Source: Mycobacterium simulans (GTDB taxonomy: Bacteria > Actinomycetota > Actinomycetes > Mycobacteriales > Mycobacteriaceae). From it: DNA of 64,000 nt. The translations under genes and the position numbers were made by a program. Each line of letters starts with the position of its first letter. The stretch's first letter is position 1. Shown here piece after piece: positions 52,998-62,028 of the stretch. The stretch is taken from contig NZ_OCVX01000003.1 in NCBI RefSeq assembly GCF_900232995.1, positions 481,286 to 545,285 of the forward strand. The letters are read 5' to 3'. The notes under the pieces are model-generated. The model did no database searches and was not told the origin of the DNA. It worked only from the letters and a program-made list of their open reading frames with translations.

Positions 52998-54212
52998 TCA
53001 CCGGGGTATTCGATCTCCCGCCAGGTGGTCGCCACCGAGCGCCTCGACCAACTCGCGTAGACCAGCCAGGGAGTTCGCCGGCAGGAACAGATCGCAATAG
53101 GGCAGCGCGGCCGCCATCGAACCCGCCAGTGGCTGGTATTCGCAGTGCGCCGCACGAGGGTTGAGCCAGACCAGCGTCTCAGCGCGGCGACGCAGCCGGG
53201 CCAGCGCACGGTCCAGCACCTCGGGCGGGTCGCTGTCCCAGCCGTCAGAGGCGACGATCACCACCGCACCGCGCAGCGCGTTGCCGTGCGGCGGGGCCAG
53301 CAGCGCGTCGAGGCTGCGGCCAATGGAGGTGCCGCCGAAACGGTCGGTCACCTTGACATTGGCCCGTTCCATCGCCACCTCGGCCGAGCGGTGCGCCAAC
53401 ACCGAGGTGAGCCGGGTCAGCGATGTCGAAAACGCGAAGACCTCGGGGCGCATCCCCGCCTGGCGCCGGACCGCCGCGCGCATCAGATGCAGATAGATCG
53501 CGGCGTAGGGCTGCATCGAGCGGCTCACGTCGCAGACCAGGACCACGCGTCGGGGGCGCAACCGCGGCCGGGTGTGCGCCAACCGCACCGACTCCCAGCC
53601 GGTCGCCCGCGACGCGCTCATCGTCTTTCGCAGGTCGATGCGTTTGCCATGCGGGCTGGACTCGAACCGTAGACTGCGCCGCCGGGGCCAGCGCGCCACG
53701 GTGGTCTCCAGCCAGGAGCCGAGCAGACGCAGATCGTCGGGATCGAATTGGTCGAACGGTTCTTCGGCCAGGGCCGCGATACGGCTGGGCAGCACGTCTG
53801 CGAGCTGGAGCCTGGCGGCCACGGCGCCGTCCTGCTCGGGGGCAGCACGGGTGGCCCACGGCAGGGTTTGGTCGGTGGTGCAAGATCGGCTCGGCGCGCG
53901 GAGCACGGTGCCGGTCGCGGGGGTCCTGGGACCGGGCAACGGCAGTCTCATGGTGCGGTCGGGAGCGAGGTCGCCGAACGCCGCAGCGAATACCTCATCG
54001 AACGCACCGAGGTCCTCCATCCGGTTGACCAGCGTCAACCGGGCGGCCCAGTACAGTGCCGACGGGGTCTTCGGCACCAGCTGCCGCAGTGCCTGCACGA
54101 AACTCGCTGGGCCACTGGCGGATACCAGTACCCCCGCGCCGCGCAGGCGCGTCACCATCGCGGCGGCGAACGCCGCGAGATCGACGCCCCGCAGCAGCGC
54201 TGGGGTGGTCAT
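52998..54212 (-). CDS. VWA-domain CoxE-like protein
   Basis: ATG 54212 (MTTPALLRGVDLAAFAAAMV) is chosen over a start nearly 100 codons upstream, which would run through the previous gene. The 404-residue protein has a VWA domain near its C terminus with a complete MIDAS: VLVCDVSRSMQPYAAIYLHL (DxSxS), RFGGTSIGRSLDALLA (Thr) and VIVASDGWDSDPPEVLDRAL (Asp). In the CO dehydrogenase cluster, CoxE acts with the MoxR-type ATPase CoxD in maturing the copper-molybdenum site. It is the last gene of the minus-strand cluster and corresponds to Rv0368c. Confidence 0.87.
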   Translation of the reverse strand: MTTPALLRGVDLAAFAAAMVTRLRGAGVLVSASGPASFVQALRQLVPKTPSALYWAARLTLVNRMEDLGAFDEVFAAAFGDLAPDRTMRLPLPGPRTPATGTVLRAPSRSCTTDQTLPWATRAAPEQDGAVAARLQLADVLPSRIAALAEEPFDQFDPDDLRLLGSWLETTVARWPRRRSLRFESSPHGKRIDLRKTMSASRATGWESVRLAHTRPRLRPRRVVLVCDVSRSMQPYAAIYLHLMRAAVRRQAGMRPEVFAFSTSLTRLTSVLAHRSAEVAMERANVKVTDRFGGTSIGRSLDALLAPPHGNALRGAVVIVASDGWDSDPPEVLDRALARLRRRAETLVWLNPRAAHCEYQPLAGSMAAALPYCDLFLPANSLAGLRELVEALGGDHLAGDRIPR

Positions 54213-54214
54213 GT

Positions 54215-54808
54215 TCAAGCTCGGCGCCGCAGCACCCAGACCAGGACCAACAGGGCGAGCACCGCCGCTACCGCGGCGCCGTACTTCTTGAGCTGGTCGC
54301 CACCGGCGAGGTCTAGCAGGTCGATGGGCTCGGGCTCGGCCACGGGTGGAGCAGGTTCGGGGCCTTGGGCTTTGAGTTCGGCTTCCAGCGACTCCACGAA
54401 TTGGCCCAACAACTTCTCCGACACCTGCTGCAGCATCCCGCTGCCGAATTGGGCCAGCTTGCCAACGATTTTCAGGTCGGTGTCGACGGTGACGTGAGTG
54501 CACTCCCCCGCCTCGTGGAGCTGCGCAGTGACCGTGGCGGCCGCGTTGCCGGTGCCGCGAGCCTCCTTGCCTTTGGCGTCGATGATCGCGCGATGCTGGT
54601 CACGATCCTGCTCGACGAAGTGCACCTTGCCGCTGAATTCGCTCGTTACCGGCCCGACCTTGACCTTGACCTTGCCGAGGTAGTCGTCGCCCTCATGGCC
54701 GGTCAGCTGCGCCCCGGGCATCAAGGGGATCACCTGTTCCAGATCGGATAGCACGTCCCAGGCCCGCTCGATGGGCGCGCTGACGGTGAACTGGTTGGCG
54801 ATCTTCAT
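54215..54808 (-). CDS. CoxG-like SRPBCC protein with C-terminal anchor
   Basis: The 197-residue protein has an N-terminal CoxG/SRPBCC domain of about 145 residues (MKIANQFTVSAPIERAWDVL, VIPLMPGAQLTGHEGDDYLG, VKVKVGPVTSEFSGKVHFVE, FGSGMLQQVSEKLLGQFVES). A Pro/Glu linker follows, then a single hydrophobic helix (GAAVAAVLALLVLVWVLRRR) at the C terminus, a tail anchor. In Oligotropha, CoxG helps to place CO dehydrogenase at the membrane, and recent work links it to quinone delivery. The anchor here fits that role. It lies two bases before the VWA gene and 15 bp after the MoxR gene. Confidence 0.87.
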   Translation of the reverse strand: MKIANQFTVSAPIERAWDVLSDLEQVIPLMPGAQLTGHEGDDYLGKVKVKVGPVTSEFSGKVHFVEQDRDQHRAIIDAKGKEARGTGNAAATVTAQLHEAGECTHVTVDTDLKIVGKLAQFGSGMLQQVSEKLLGQFVESLEAELKAQGPEPAPPVAEPEPIDLLDLAGGDQLKKYGAAVAAVLALLVLVWVLRRRA

Positions 54809-54823
54809 CCTTGAAGTCCTCTC

Positions 54824-55693
54824 TCATGTCCCGATGTACTCAACAAACGCGTCACGAATGAGATTACGATCGTCGGGTGTCTTCGCCAGCGCCCCCAGGC
54901 TGGCCAGCGCGGCCGGGTCGACAAGATCCGCAACGCCCAGTGACACGAGCGCGGCCAGCCAATCAATGGTCTCGGCGACGCCGGGCGGCTTGTCCAGGTC
55001 GAGATCGCGTGCGTTGCCGACGAATTGGGTGGCGTGCGCGATCAAGGGCGCGGTTGCGCCGGGCACCGTCCGCCGAACAATCGCGGCCGCGCGGGCCGGC
55101 TCGGGATAGTCGATCCAGTGGTAAAGGCAGCGACGACGCAGCGCGTCGTGCAGATCCCGGCTGCGGTTTGAGGTGAGTACGGCGATCGGTGCGCGATCGG
55201 CGACGAAGGTGCCCAGCTCGGGAACGGTCACCGCGGATTCGCCGAGGAACTCCAGTAGCAGCGCCTCGAACTCGTCGTCCGCCCGGTCGATTTCGTCGAT
55301 CAATAGCACTGGGGGTTTCGGGCCGCGGTGCCGCACGCACCGCAGAATGGGCCGATCCACCAGATACTTTTCGGTGTAGAGATCCGCCTCTTCGATCGCC
55401 GCGCCTCGCGCCTCGGCCAATCTGATGGACAGCAGCTGGCGTTGGTAATTCCAGTCGTAGAGCGCCTCGTTTGCCGTCAACCCTTCATAGCACTGCAGCC
55501 GCACAAGCGGCGTATCTAACACCGCTGCAAGGGTTTTCGCCGCTGTTGTCTTGCCTACACCGGGTTCGCCTTCCAGCAGCAGCGGCCTGCCGAGCGTGAC
55601 CGCGAGGTAGATCGCGGACGCGGTCCCGGTGTCGAGCAGGTAGTCCTGCTGGTCGAATCGGCACGCCACGTCGTCGGGGTTTGTAAAGGTCAT
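54824..55693 (-). CDS. MoxR/CoxD-type AAA+ ATPase
   Basis: The 289-residue ATPase has Walker A LLEGEPGVGKTTAAKTLAAV near residues 38-57, Walker B VLLIDEIDRADDEFEALLLE and the sensor VLTSNRSRDLHDALRRRCLY (Asn, Arg finger region). In CO dehydrogenase operons this MoxR protein (CoxD) works with the VWA protein CoxE to load sulfur and copper into the active site. The start ATG 55693 overlaps the MocA-like gene by 4 bp, so synthesis is coupled. It corresponds to Rv0370c. Confidence 0.9.
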   Translation of the reverse strand: MTFTNPDDVACRFDQQDYLLDTGTASAIYLAVTLGRPLLLEGEPGVGKTTAAKTLAAVLDTPLVRLQCYEGLTANEALYDWNYQRQLLSIRLAEARGAAIEEADLYTEKYLVDRPILRCVRHRGPKPPVLLIDEIDRADDEFEALLLEFLGESAVTVPELGTFVADRAPIAVLTSNRSRDLHDALRRRCLYHWIDYPEPARAAAIVRRTVPGATAPLIAHATQFVGNARDLDLDKPPGVAETIDWLAALVSLGVADLVDPAALASLGALAKTPDDRNLIRDAFVEYIGT

Positions 55694-56295
55694 GACGGCA
55701 CCGATGTTAGTAGGCGCCGATAGTCATCCCAGGTGTCCACGTCTAGCGGCACCGGGCCGTCGACGGCAAGTTCGCTTACCGGGCGCCGGCCGGACTCGAT
55801 GAGCTTCCAGACCCCCTTGTCGCCATGCAGTTGGGAAATGTCGTCGAACACGTTGCGGCTGAACCAGAACGGGTGTCCGATGCCGTCGGTGTAGCGGCAC
55901 ACCATGATGTCGTTGGGCGGGCCCTCATTGATTATTCGCTGTAGCGTCGCGGGGTCTACCCGAGGCTGGTCGCCGAGCATTAGCACGATGCCGTCGGCGT
56001 CTGGGTCCACCCGTTCCAGCGCGGCACGCAGTGATGCCGAACAGCCGGTGCCGTAGTCCGCCTCAGGCTCGTCCAAGCTCACCACGTCGGCGCCGCCCAG
56101 CGGCACTTGGTTGCGGATCGCTTGCGCGCCACCACCGAGGGTGACGATCAGTTGGTGGAATCCGGCGCCGCGGGCGACGTCGAGCGTCGCGCCGAGCAGG
56201 GTCGTATTCCCGTATGGCAGCAGCTGTTTGGGCGTACCCAGGCGGCTGGAACCGCCTGCTGCCAGCACCACACCGGTGACCCACGGCGCGGTCAT
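55690..56295 (-). CDS. MobA/MocA-type molybdenum cofactor nucleotidyltransferase
   Basis: The 201-residue protein has the nucleotidyltransferase signature VVLAAGGSSRLGTPKQLLPY near the N terminus (GGxSxRxGxxK), a metal-binding motif, IVLMLGDQPRVDPATLQ, and the MocA-type ending GIGHPFWFSRNVFDDISQLH. It probably converts the molybdopterin cofactor to the CMP-dinucleotide form (MCD) that CO dehydrogenase uses, which fits its place in the operon. The start overlaps the XdhC-like gene as ATGA. It matches Rv0371c. Confidence 0.88.
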   Translation of the reverse strand: MTAPWVTGVVLAAGGSSRLGTPKQLLPYGNTTLLGATLDVARGAGFHQLIVTLGGGAQAIRNQVPLGGADVVSLDEPEADYGTGCSASLRAALERVDPDADGIVLMLGDQPRVDPATLQRIINEGPPNDIMVCRYTDGIGHPFWFSRNVFDDISQLHGDKGVWKLIESGRRPVSELAVDGPVPLDVDTWDDYRRLLTSVPS

Positions 56296-57002
56296 GCGCC
56301 GCCGTTGTGCAGGGTAGCTATCAATTCCGCGGCGATCGACACCGCGATCTCCGCCGGGGTCTTGGCGCCGATGGCCAGGCCGACCGGGGTGTGGATGCGG
56401 GCCCGCTCGGCGTCGGTCAGTTCGAGGTCATTGAGGATCGACGCACCGCGAACCCTGCTGGCCACCAAGCCGATATACCCGACGCCGTTGTCCAGTGCGG
56501 CGCGAATGATTTCGGCTTCCGGCCCACCGTGGCTCGCAATTACCACAGCGGTGGCATCCGCGAGATCGGCCTCGCGCCGGGCGTCGTAACCGAGCACCTC
56601 GCACAGCTGGATCAGCGCATCGGCGATCGGCGTGGCACCGTAGATCCTGATCAGCGGGGCCGGCAGCTGTGGAGTCAAGAAGATCTCCAACGAGCCGCCG
56701 GACAGACACGGGTTGACCACCACGCAAGCACCCGGCGCCTCCGGGAAGTGGACGTCGCCGTCGGGAAGTACTCGTAGCAACACACTTTCACCGGCCTGCA
56801 AGACTCCCAGTGCCGCCTTGCGGACCGAGTTCTGCGCGCAATGGCCACCGACGAAACCCTCAATAGTGCCGTCCGCCAAGAGAATCGCCTCGTCGCCGGG
56901 GCGTGACGAGGTGGGCTGTTGAGCGCGTACCACGGTCGCGCGCACGAACGGCGTGCGCGCGGCCGCGAGTTGTTGAGCCCGTTCACTGATCATCATCCAC
57001 AC
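56292..57002 (-). CDS. XdhC/CoxI family maturation protein
   Basis: The 236-residue protein has an N-terminal XdhC_CoxI domain (PFVRATVVRAQQPTSSRPGD, GFVGGHCAQNSVRKAALGVL with a Gly-Gly-His-Cys) and a Rossmann-like C-terminal domain (IRIYGATPIADALIQLCEVL, VIASHGGPEAEIIRAALDNG, VGYIGLVASRVRGASILNDL). XdhC-type proteins bind the molybdenum cofactor and insert it, with its sulfido ligand, into molybdenum hydroxylases. It is the fourth gene in the cluster, directly after the large CO dehydrogenase subunit, and is paralogous to the protein encoded at 60848-61993. The start taken is GTG 57002. Confidence 0.87.
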   Translation of the reverse strand: MWMMISERAQQLAAARTPFVRATVVRAQQPTSSRPGDEAILLADGTIEGFVGGHCAQNSVRKAALGVLQAGESVLLRVLPDGDVHFPEAPGACVVVNPCLSGGSLEIFLTPQLPAPLIRIYGATPIADALIQLCEVLGYDARREADLADATAVVIASHGGPEAEIIRAALDNGVGYIGLVASRVRGASILNDLELTDAERARIHTPVGLAIGAKTPAEIAVSIAAELIATLHNGGA

Positions 57003-57005
57003 CTG

Positions 57006-59405
57006 CTAGATCGGGGGCCTAGCTCTACCCTGCATGGCCTCCCACACCCGCGACGGCGTCAGGGGCATATCGGCATGCCGAACTCCATACGGCGCCAACG
57101 CATCCACCACCGCGTTGACCACCGCCGGCGGTGACCCAACGGTTGCCGACTCGCCGACGCCCTTGGCGCCGATCGGGTGATGCGGCGACGGTGTCACCGT
57201 ATGCCCGGTTTCCAGGTGGGGCACCTCGAGCGCGGTCGGAATCAGATAGTCCATCAACGAGCCGCCGAGGCAGTTGCCCTCCTCGTCAAAGGCGATCATC
57301 TCCATCAGCGCCATGCCGATGCCGTCGACGATACCGCCGTGCACCTGGCCCTCAATGATCATCGGGTTGATACGGGTGCCGCAATCGTCGACGGCCAGGA
57401 AGCGCCGCACCTTGACCACCCCGGTGCCCGGATCGACGTCCACGACGCAGAAATACGCGCCGTATGGGTAGGTCAGGTTCTCCGGGTTGTAACAGATCTG
57501 GGCGTCCAGTCCGCCCTCGATGCCCTCCGGCAGATCGCCCGCGCCGTGCGCGCGCATCGCGATGTCCTGAATGGTCACCGACGCCGACGGGTCACCCTTG
57601 ACGCGGAATGCTCCCTTCTCCCACTCCAAGTCGGCGACCGAAACCTCCAACATGCCCGACGCGATGATCTTGGCCTTGTCGCGGACCTTCCGCGCCACCA
57701 GGGCCGCGGCCGCACCCGAAACCGGCGTGGACCGGCTACCGTAGGTCCCCAAACCGAATGGCGTCTGGTCGGTGTCGCCGTGCACGACGTCGATGTCGTC
57801 GGGCGGAATACCCAGCTCCTCGGCGACGATCTGGGCGAACGTCGTCTCGTGGCCCTGACCCTGGGTCTGAACCGAAAGCCGCACAACGGCTTTGCCTGTC
57901 GGGTGCACTCGCAGCTCGCAGCCGTCGGCCATGCCGAGGCCGAGGATGTCCATGTCCTTTCGGGGCCCGGCGCCGACGGCTTCGGTAAAGAATGACATCC
58001 CGATGCCCATCAGCTCGCCCCGTGCCCGCCGCTCCCGCTGCTCGGCCCGTAACGCCTCGTAGCCGAGCATGCCCATGGCCTTGCGCATGGTGGCCTCGTA
58101 GTCACCCGAGTCGTACACCCAGCCGGTCTTGCTCTTGTAGGGGAATTGCTCGGGCCGCAACAGGTTTCGTAGTCGCAGCTCGGCCGGATCCATCTTCAGC
58201 TCGAAGGCCAGACAATCCACCAGCCGCTCAACGAAATATACCGCCTCGGTGATCCGGAACGAGCAGGCATAGGCCACGCCCCCGGGAGCCTTGTTCGTGT
58301 AGACCGCGGTCATATGACAGTACGCGGCCTCGATGTCGTAGCTGCCGGTGAACACCCCGAAGAAACCGGCGGGGTATTTCAATGGCGCCGCCTGGCCGTT
58401 GAAGGCTCCGTGATCGGCCAGCACATTGGACCGGATCGCCAGGATCTTGCCCTCTTTCGTCGCGGCGATCTCGCCGACCATGATGTAGTCGCGCGCAAAA
58501 CCCGTCGACGTCAGATTCTCGCTACGATCCTCCATCCACTTGACCGGCTTGCCCAACAGCAGCGAGCCGACGATCGCGCACACGTAGCCGGGATAGATCG
58601 GCACCTTGTTGCCGAACCCGCCGCCGATGTCCGGCGAGATCACCCGAATCTTGTGTTCGGGCAGCCCGGCCACCAGGGCGTACACCGTCCGGTGGGCATG
58701 CGGCGCCTGCGAGGTGGTCCATAGCGTCAGCTTGCCGGTGACCGGGTCCAAATCGGCCACTGCGCCACAGGTTTCCATCGGCGCCGGGTGCACTCGGGGG
58801 TAGACGATCTCCTGCTTGACGACGACGTCGGCCTTCGCGAACGCCGCTTCGGTCGCGCTCGCGTCGCCGGTCTCCCAATCGAAAAGGTGGTTGTCGGTCT
58901 TGCCCTCGAGGTCGGTGCGGATGACCGGCGCGGACGAGTCGAGCGCCTTGCGCACATCGATGACGGGGTCCAGCGGGTCGTACTCGACGTCGATCAACTC
59001 CAGCGCGTCGCGCGCCGAATACCGGTCCTCGGCAACGACGAACGCCACCTCCTGGCCTTGGAAGCGCACCTTGTCGGTGGCCAGCACCGCCTGCACGTCG
59101 TTGGACAGCGTCGGCATCCAGGCCAGGCCCTTCTCGGCCAGGGCAGCGCCGGTCACAACAGCCTTGACCTTCGGATGGGCAAGGGCTGCCGTCACATCGA
59201 CGTTGACGATGCGGGCGTGCGCATACGGCGAACGCAGGATCGCCAGGTGCAGCATGCCCGGCAACGACACGTCGTCGACATAGTTACCGCGGCCACGGAT
59301 GAACCGCGGATCCTCTTTGCGCAGCATCCGGCCGTGGCCGCACGGCTTTTGGTCGTTGTCGACCAGGTCTTCGGGTGCTGGTGGACGCGACTCGATGGTC
59401 GTCAT
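57006..59405 (-). CDS. coxL: Carbon monoxide dehydrogenase large subunit CoxL (form I)
   Basis: CoxL carries the molybdenum-copper site that oxidises CO to CO2 in aerobic bacteria. The 799-residue protein has the form I active-site motif AYxCSFR as VAYACSFR (Cys at about residue 381), which separates true CO dehydrogenases from form II proteins (AYRGAGR). It also has GGGFGNKVPIYPGYVCAIVG for cofactor binding, QTQGQGHETTFAQIVAEELG, GTYGSRSTPVSGAA and the C-terminal catalytic Glu in GAKGVGESATVGSPPAVVNA. The ATG at 59405 overlaps the coxS stop as ATGA. The homologue is Rv0373c. Such enzymes let mycobacteria use trace CO while persisting. Confidence 0.93.
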   Translation of the reverse strand: MTTIESRPPAPEDLVDNDQKPCGHGRMLRKEDPRFIRGRGNYVDDVSLPGMLHLAILRSPYAHARIVNVDVTAALAHPKVKAVVTGAALAEKGLAWMPTLSNDVQAVLATDKVRFQGQEVAFVVAEDRYSARDALELIDVEYDPLDPVIDVRKALDSSAPVIRTDLEGKTDNHLFDWETGDASATEAAFAKADVVVKQEIVYPRVHPAPMETCGAVADLDPVTGKLTLWTTSQAPHAHRTVYALVAGLPEHKIRVISPDIGGGFGNKVPIYPGYVCAIVGSLLLGKPVKWMEDRSENLTSTGFARDYIMVGEIAATKEGKILAIRSNVLADHGAFNGQAAPLKYPAGFFGVFTGSYDIEAAYCHMTAVYTNKAPGGVAYACSFRITEAVYFVERLVDCLAFELKMDPAELRLRNLLRPEQFPYKSKTGWVYDSGDYEATMRKAMGMLGYEALRAEQRERRARGELMGIGMSFFTEAVGAGPRKDMDILGLGMADGCELRVHPTGKAVVRLSVQTQGQGHETTFAQIVAEELGIPPDDIDVVHGDTDQTPFGLGTYGSRSTPVSGAAAALVARKVRDKAKIIASGMLEVSVADLEWEKGAFRVKGDPSASVTIQDIAMRAHGAGDLPEGIEGGLDAQICYNPENLTYPYGAYFCVVDVDPGTGVVKVRRFLAVDDCGTRINPMIIEGQVHGGIVDGIGMALMEMIAFDEEGNCLGGSLMDYLIPTALEVPHLETGHTVTPSPHHPIGAKGVGESATVGSPPAVVNAVVDALAPYGVRHADMPLTPSRVWEAMQGRARPPI

Positions 59406-59884
59406 GAGCTGAGCGCCTCTGTCTTGGGATGCTGCGCGGCCCATTGGATCGACCGCACGATGGTGGTATAGCCGGTGCACCGGCAGATCTGGCCGGAGAT
59501 GGCCTCCCGGATAGTCTCCTCATCGGGGTCGGCGTTGCGGTCCAGCAGGGCGCGGGCGGTGATCATCATTCCTGGTGTGCAGAAACCGCATTGCAGGCCG
59601 TGGCACCGCATGAACCCTTCCTGCACCGGGTCGAGAGAGCCGTCCGGTCCTGCGAGTCCCTCGACGGTCCGGACGCTGTGTCCGGATGCCATGACGGCCA
59701 GCATGGTGCATGACTTCACCGGAACCCCGTCCACGTCGACCACGCAGGTGCCGCAATTGCTGGTGTCGCAACCCCAGTGAGTTCCGGTGAGCCGCAGCTG
59801 ATCCCGCAGAAAATGCACCAGCAGCATCCGAGGTTCGACTTCGGCGGTGACCGGTTGGCCATTGACGGTCAGATTTACTTGCAT
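59402..59884 (-). CDS. coxS: Carbon monoxide dehydrogenase small subunit CoxS (2Fe-2S)
   Basis: The 160-residue iron-sulfur subunit has an N-terminal plant-type ferredoxin domain (MQVNLTVNGQPVTAEVEPRM, then GCDTSNCGTCVVDVDGVPVK with a following SC). The C-terminal helical domain carries the second cluster (CGFCTPGMMITARALL and ISGQICRCTGYTTIVRSI). These eight cysteines bind two 2Fe-2S clusters that pass electrons from the molybdenum site to FAD. It is translationally coupled to coxL and lies 13 bp after coxM. It corresponds to Rv0374c. Confidence 0.95.
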   Translation of the reverse strand: MQVNLTVNGQPVTAEVEPRMLLVHFLRDQLRLTGTHWGCDTSNCGTCVVDVDGVPVKSCTMLAVMASGHSVRTVEGLAGPDGSLDPVQEGFMRCHGLQCGFCTPGMMITARALLDRNADPDEETIREAISGQICRCTGYTTIVRSIQWAAQHPKTEALSS

Positions 59885-59897
59885 GAGCTTTGCTCCT

Positions 59898-60788
59898 TTA
59901 ATTGCCTTCGGGCTCAGGGATGCTGCGTACCCGCTGTGCGGCCGTGCGCAGCGTGCGGATGGTTAGCTCGGACGCCAGGTGCCGTTTGTATTCCGCGGTG
60001 CCGCGGACATCGGTCACCGGCTCGCAGGCTTCGGCGGCGCGACGGCCCGCCTCGGCGAAGGTCGGTTCCGTGGCCTCCTGGCCGACCAGCGCCGTCGAGA
60101 GCTCCGCCAACGCGGCCGGGTTGGGATTCACGGCAGTCAGTCCCACCCGCGCGGCGGCTACCTTGTCGTCATCGAGGGTGAGACTTGCCCCAGCCGCGGT
60201 GACGGCCCAATCGCCAACCCGGCGCTCCACCTTTGCGTATGCACTGGACGTGTTGTGCCGCAACGGTATTCGTATTTCGATCAGGATCTCGTTGGGAGCC
60301 ACCGCCGTCTCGTAAGGCCCCAGTAGGAAGTCGTCGATCGCAATCTCGCGTTCACCCGACGGACCGCGCACCAGACACACCGCGCCCAGCACTGTGCACA
60401 CTGTCGACAGATCCTCGGCCGGATCGGCCTGGCACAGCGAACCACCGAGGGTGCCGCGGTTGCGCACCACTGGGTCGGCGATCACCCGCTCGGCATCGCG
60501 GAAAATTGGGCACACCGCCGCGAGCCGGTCCGACTCCAGGATCTCGCGATGGCGGGTCATGGCGCCGATGCGAACCAGCGTCGGATCAGTGATCACATAC
60601 CCCAGCTCAGGCGCCAGGTCGTTGATATCGACGAGGTACTCGGGGTTTGCGATACGCAGTTTCATCATCGGCAGCAGGCTGTGTCCGCCGGCGACTATGC
60701 GCGCCGTATCCCCCAACCGATCCAGCAGTCCGACGGCGTGGTCGACACTGGTTGCGCGTTCGTACTCGAAGGGGCCAGGTACTTGCAT
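59898..60788 (-). CDS. coxM: Carbon monoxide dehydrogenase medium subunit CoxM (FAD)
   Basis: The 296-residue flavin subunit (MQVPGPFEYERATSVDHAVG) has the two FAD motifs of the family: ARIVAGGHSLLPMMKLRIAN near residues 32-51 and VRNRGTLGGSLCQADPAEDL near residues 107-126. It also has LDIN-like VDINDLAPELGYV and a C-terminal domain with EIRIPLRHNTSSAYAKVERR. It passes electrons from CoxS to the respiratory chain. It is the first structural gene on the minus strand, the order being M-S-L as in CO dehydrogenase operons, and lies 59 bp from the XdhC-type gene upstream. Confidence 0.94.
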   Translation of the reverse strand: MQVPGPFEYERATSVDHAVGLLDRLGDTARIVAGGHSLLPMMKLRIANPEYLVDINDLAPELGYVITDPTLVRIGAMTRHREILESDRLAAVCPIFRDAERVIADPVVRNRGTLGGSLCQADPAEDLSTVCTVLGAVCLVRGPSGEREIAIDDFLLGPYETAVAPNEILIEIRIPLRHNTSSAYAKVERRVGDWAVTAAGASLTLDDDKVAAARVGLTAVNPNPAALAELSTALVGQEATEPTFAEAGRRAAEACEPVTDVRGTAEYKRHLASELTIRTLRTAAQRVRSIPEPEGN

Positions 60789-60847
60789 GCGGCTCAGTTT
60801 CTGCCGCTATCGAATAGGCGTCAATATCGAGTTAAGCGATCATTTAA

Positions 60848-61993
60848 CTAGCCGTGTTTTTGGTCTTCTACCTGCGCGTCATGGTGGATTCGGCCGACGA
60901 CTTCGGCCAGCGGCCGGCCCCCGCCACCCCACCGCCGAGCGATGATGTCGGCGGCGATCGAGACCGCGGTCTCTTCGGGGGTGCGCGCCCCAAGGTCCAG
61001 TCCGATCGGGCTGGACAGCCGGCTCAGCTCGGCGTCGGTCAACCCGACCGCGCGCAGCCGGTCCATCCGGTCGTCGTGGGTTTGCCGAGAGCCCATCGCG
61101 CCCACGTATCCGACCTTCGGCAGTCGCAGCGCCACCTCGAGCACCGGCACGTCGAACTTCGGATCATGGGTCAGCACGCAGATCACCGTGCGGTCGTCGA
61201 TCGCGCCCGCGTCGGCTTCGGCGGCCAGATAGCGATGGGGCCAGTCGACGACGACGTCGTCGGCCGTCGGGAAGCGCGCCGACGTAGCAAACACCGAACG
61301 GGCGTCGCAGACGGTAACCCGATAGCCAAGGAACGATCCCTGCCGCGCCAGGGCAGCGGCGAAGTCGATGGCGCCGAACACCAGCATCCGAGGACGCGGC
61401 GCGTAGCTCGAGACGAACACCTCCATGCCGTCACCGCGGCGCTGCCCGTCGGGACCGTATTTGAGAATCTCGTTGCGGCCCAACGCCAGCAGACCCCGCG
61501 CGTCGTCGGTGACCGCCGCGTCGGCGCGCGCCGAACCCAGCGACCCGGTTGCGGTATCCGGCCGCACCACCAGTCGTCGGCCGACCCATTGCCCATCCGG
61601 GTGGGCGATGACGGTCGCGATGGCCACCGGCCGATGGGCGCCGATGTCGTCGGCGACCCCGCCAAGTTCAGGAAACGACGCCCGCGATACGGACTCGACG
61701 AAGATGTCGATGATGCCGCCACAGGTCAGTCCAACGGCAAAGGCGTCGTCGTCACTGACGCCGTACCGTTCCAGCAGCGGCAGCCCGGTGCGCGCTACCT
61801 CTGCGGCGAGGTCATAGACGGCACCCTCCACGCAACCGCCGGACACCGACCCGCTCACCGAACCGTCCGGCGCCACCACCATCGAGGCACCCGGCGCACG
61901 AGGCGCCGACCGCATCGTTCGCACCACGGTGGCCAGCCCCGCGGTGTCACCGGCGCGCCAAACCGACATCAGCTCGGCAAGCACGTCACGCAC
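60848..61993 (-). CDS. XdhC/CoxF family protein (second XdhC paralogue)
   Basis: GTG 61993 (MRDVLAELMSVWRAGDTAGL) is used; a start 50 codons upstream would overlap the divergent LysR gene. The 381-residue protein has an XdhC_CoxI domain (ATVVRTMRSAPRAPGASMVV, GSVSGSVSGGCVEGAVYDLA, VGLTCGGIIDIFVE) with two conserved Cys, and a C-terminal Rossmann domain (MLVFGAIDFAAALARQGSFL, VICVLTHDPKFDVPVLEVAL, GYVGAMGSRQTHDDRMDRLR). It probably binds and sulfurates the molybdenum cofactor for CO dehydrogenase. It opens the cluster and diverges from the LysR regulator. It matches Rv0376c. Confidence 0.88.
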   Translation of the reverse strand: MRDVLAELMSVWRAGDTAGLATVVRTMRSAPRAPGASMVVAPDGSVSGSVSGGCVEGAVYDLAAEVARTGLPLLERYGVSDDDAFAVGLTCGGIIDIFVESVSRASFPELGGVADDIGAHRPVAIATVIAHPDGQWVGRRLVVRPDTATGSLGSARADAAVTDDARGLLALGRNEILKYGPDGQRRGDGMEVFVSSYAPRPRMLVFGAIDFAAALARQGSFLGYRVTVCDARSVFATSARFPTADDVVVDWPHRYLAAEADAGAIDDRTVICVLTHDPKFDVPVLEVALRLPKVGYVGAMGSRQTHDDRMDRLRAVGLTDAELSRLSSPIGLDLGARTPEETAVSIAADIIARRWGGGGRPLAEVVGRIHHDAQVEDQKHG

Positions 61994-62028
61994 GCATCCA
62001 ACGTAGGCCACAGAAGTAGGCTGAGCCC

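Noticed and set aside
59284..59523. CRISPR or tandem-repeat signal
   Set aside because: No regularly spaced repeats of 20-40 bp with unique spacers were seen anywhere in the window. The repeats present are PGRS codon repeats, one 20-bp doublet and the GAGTGTG elements.
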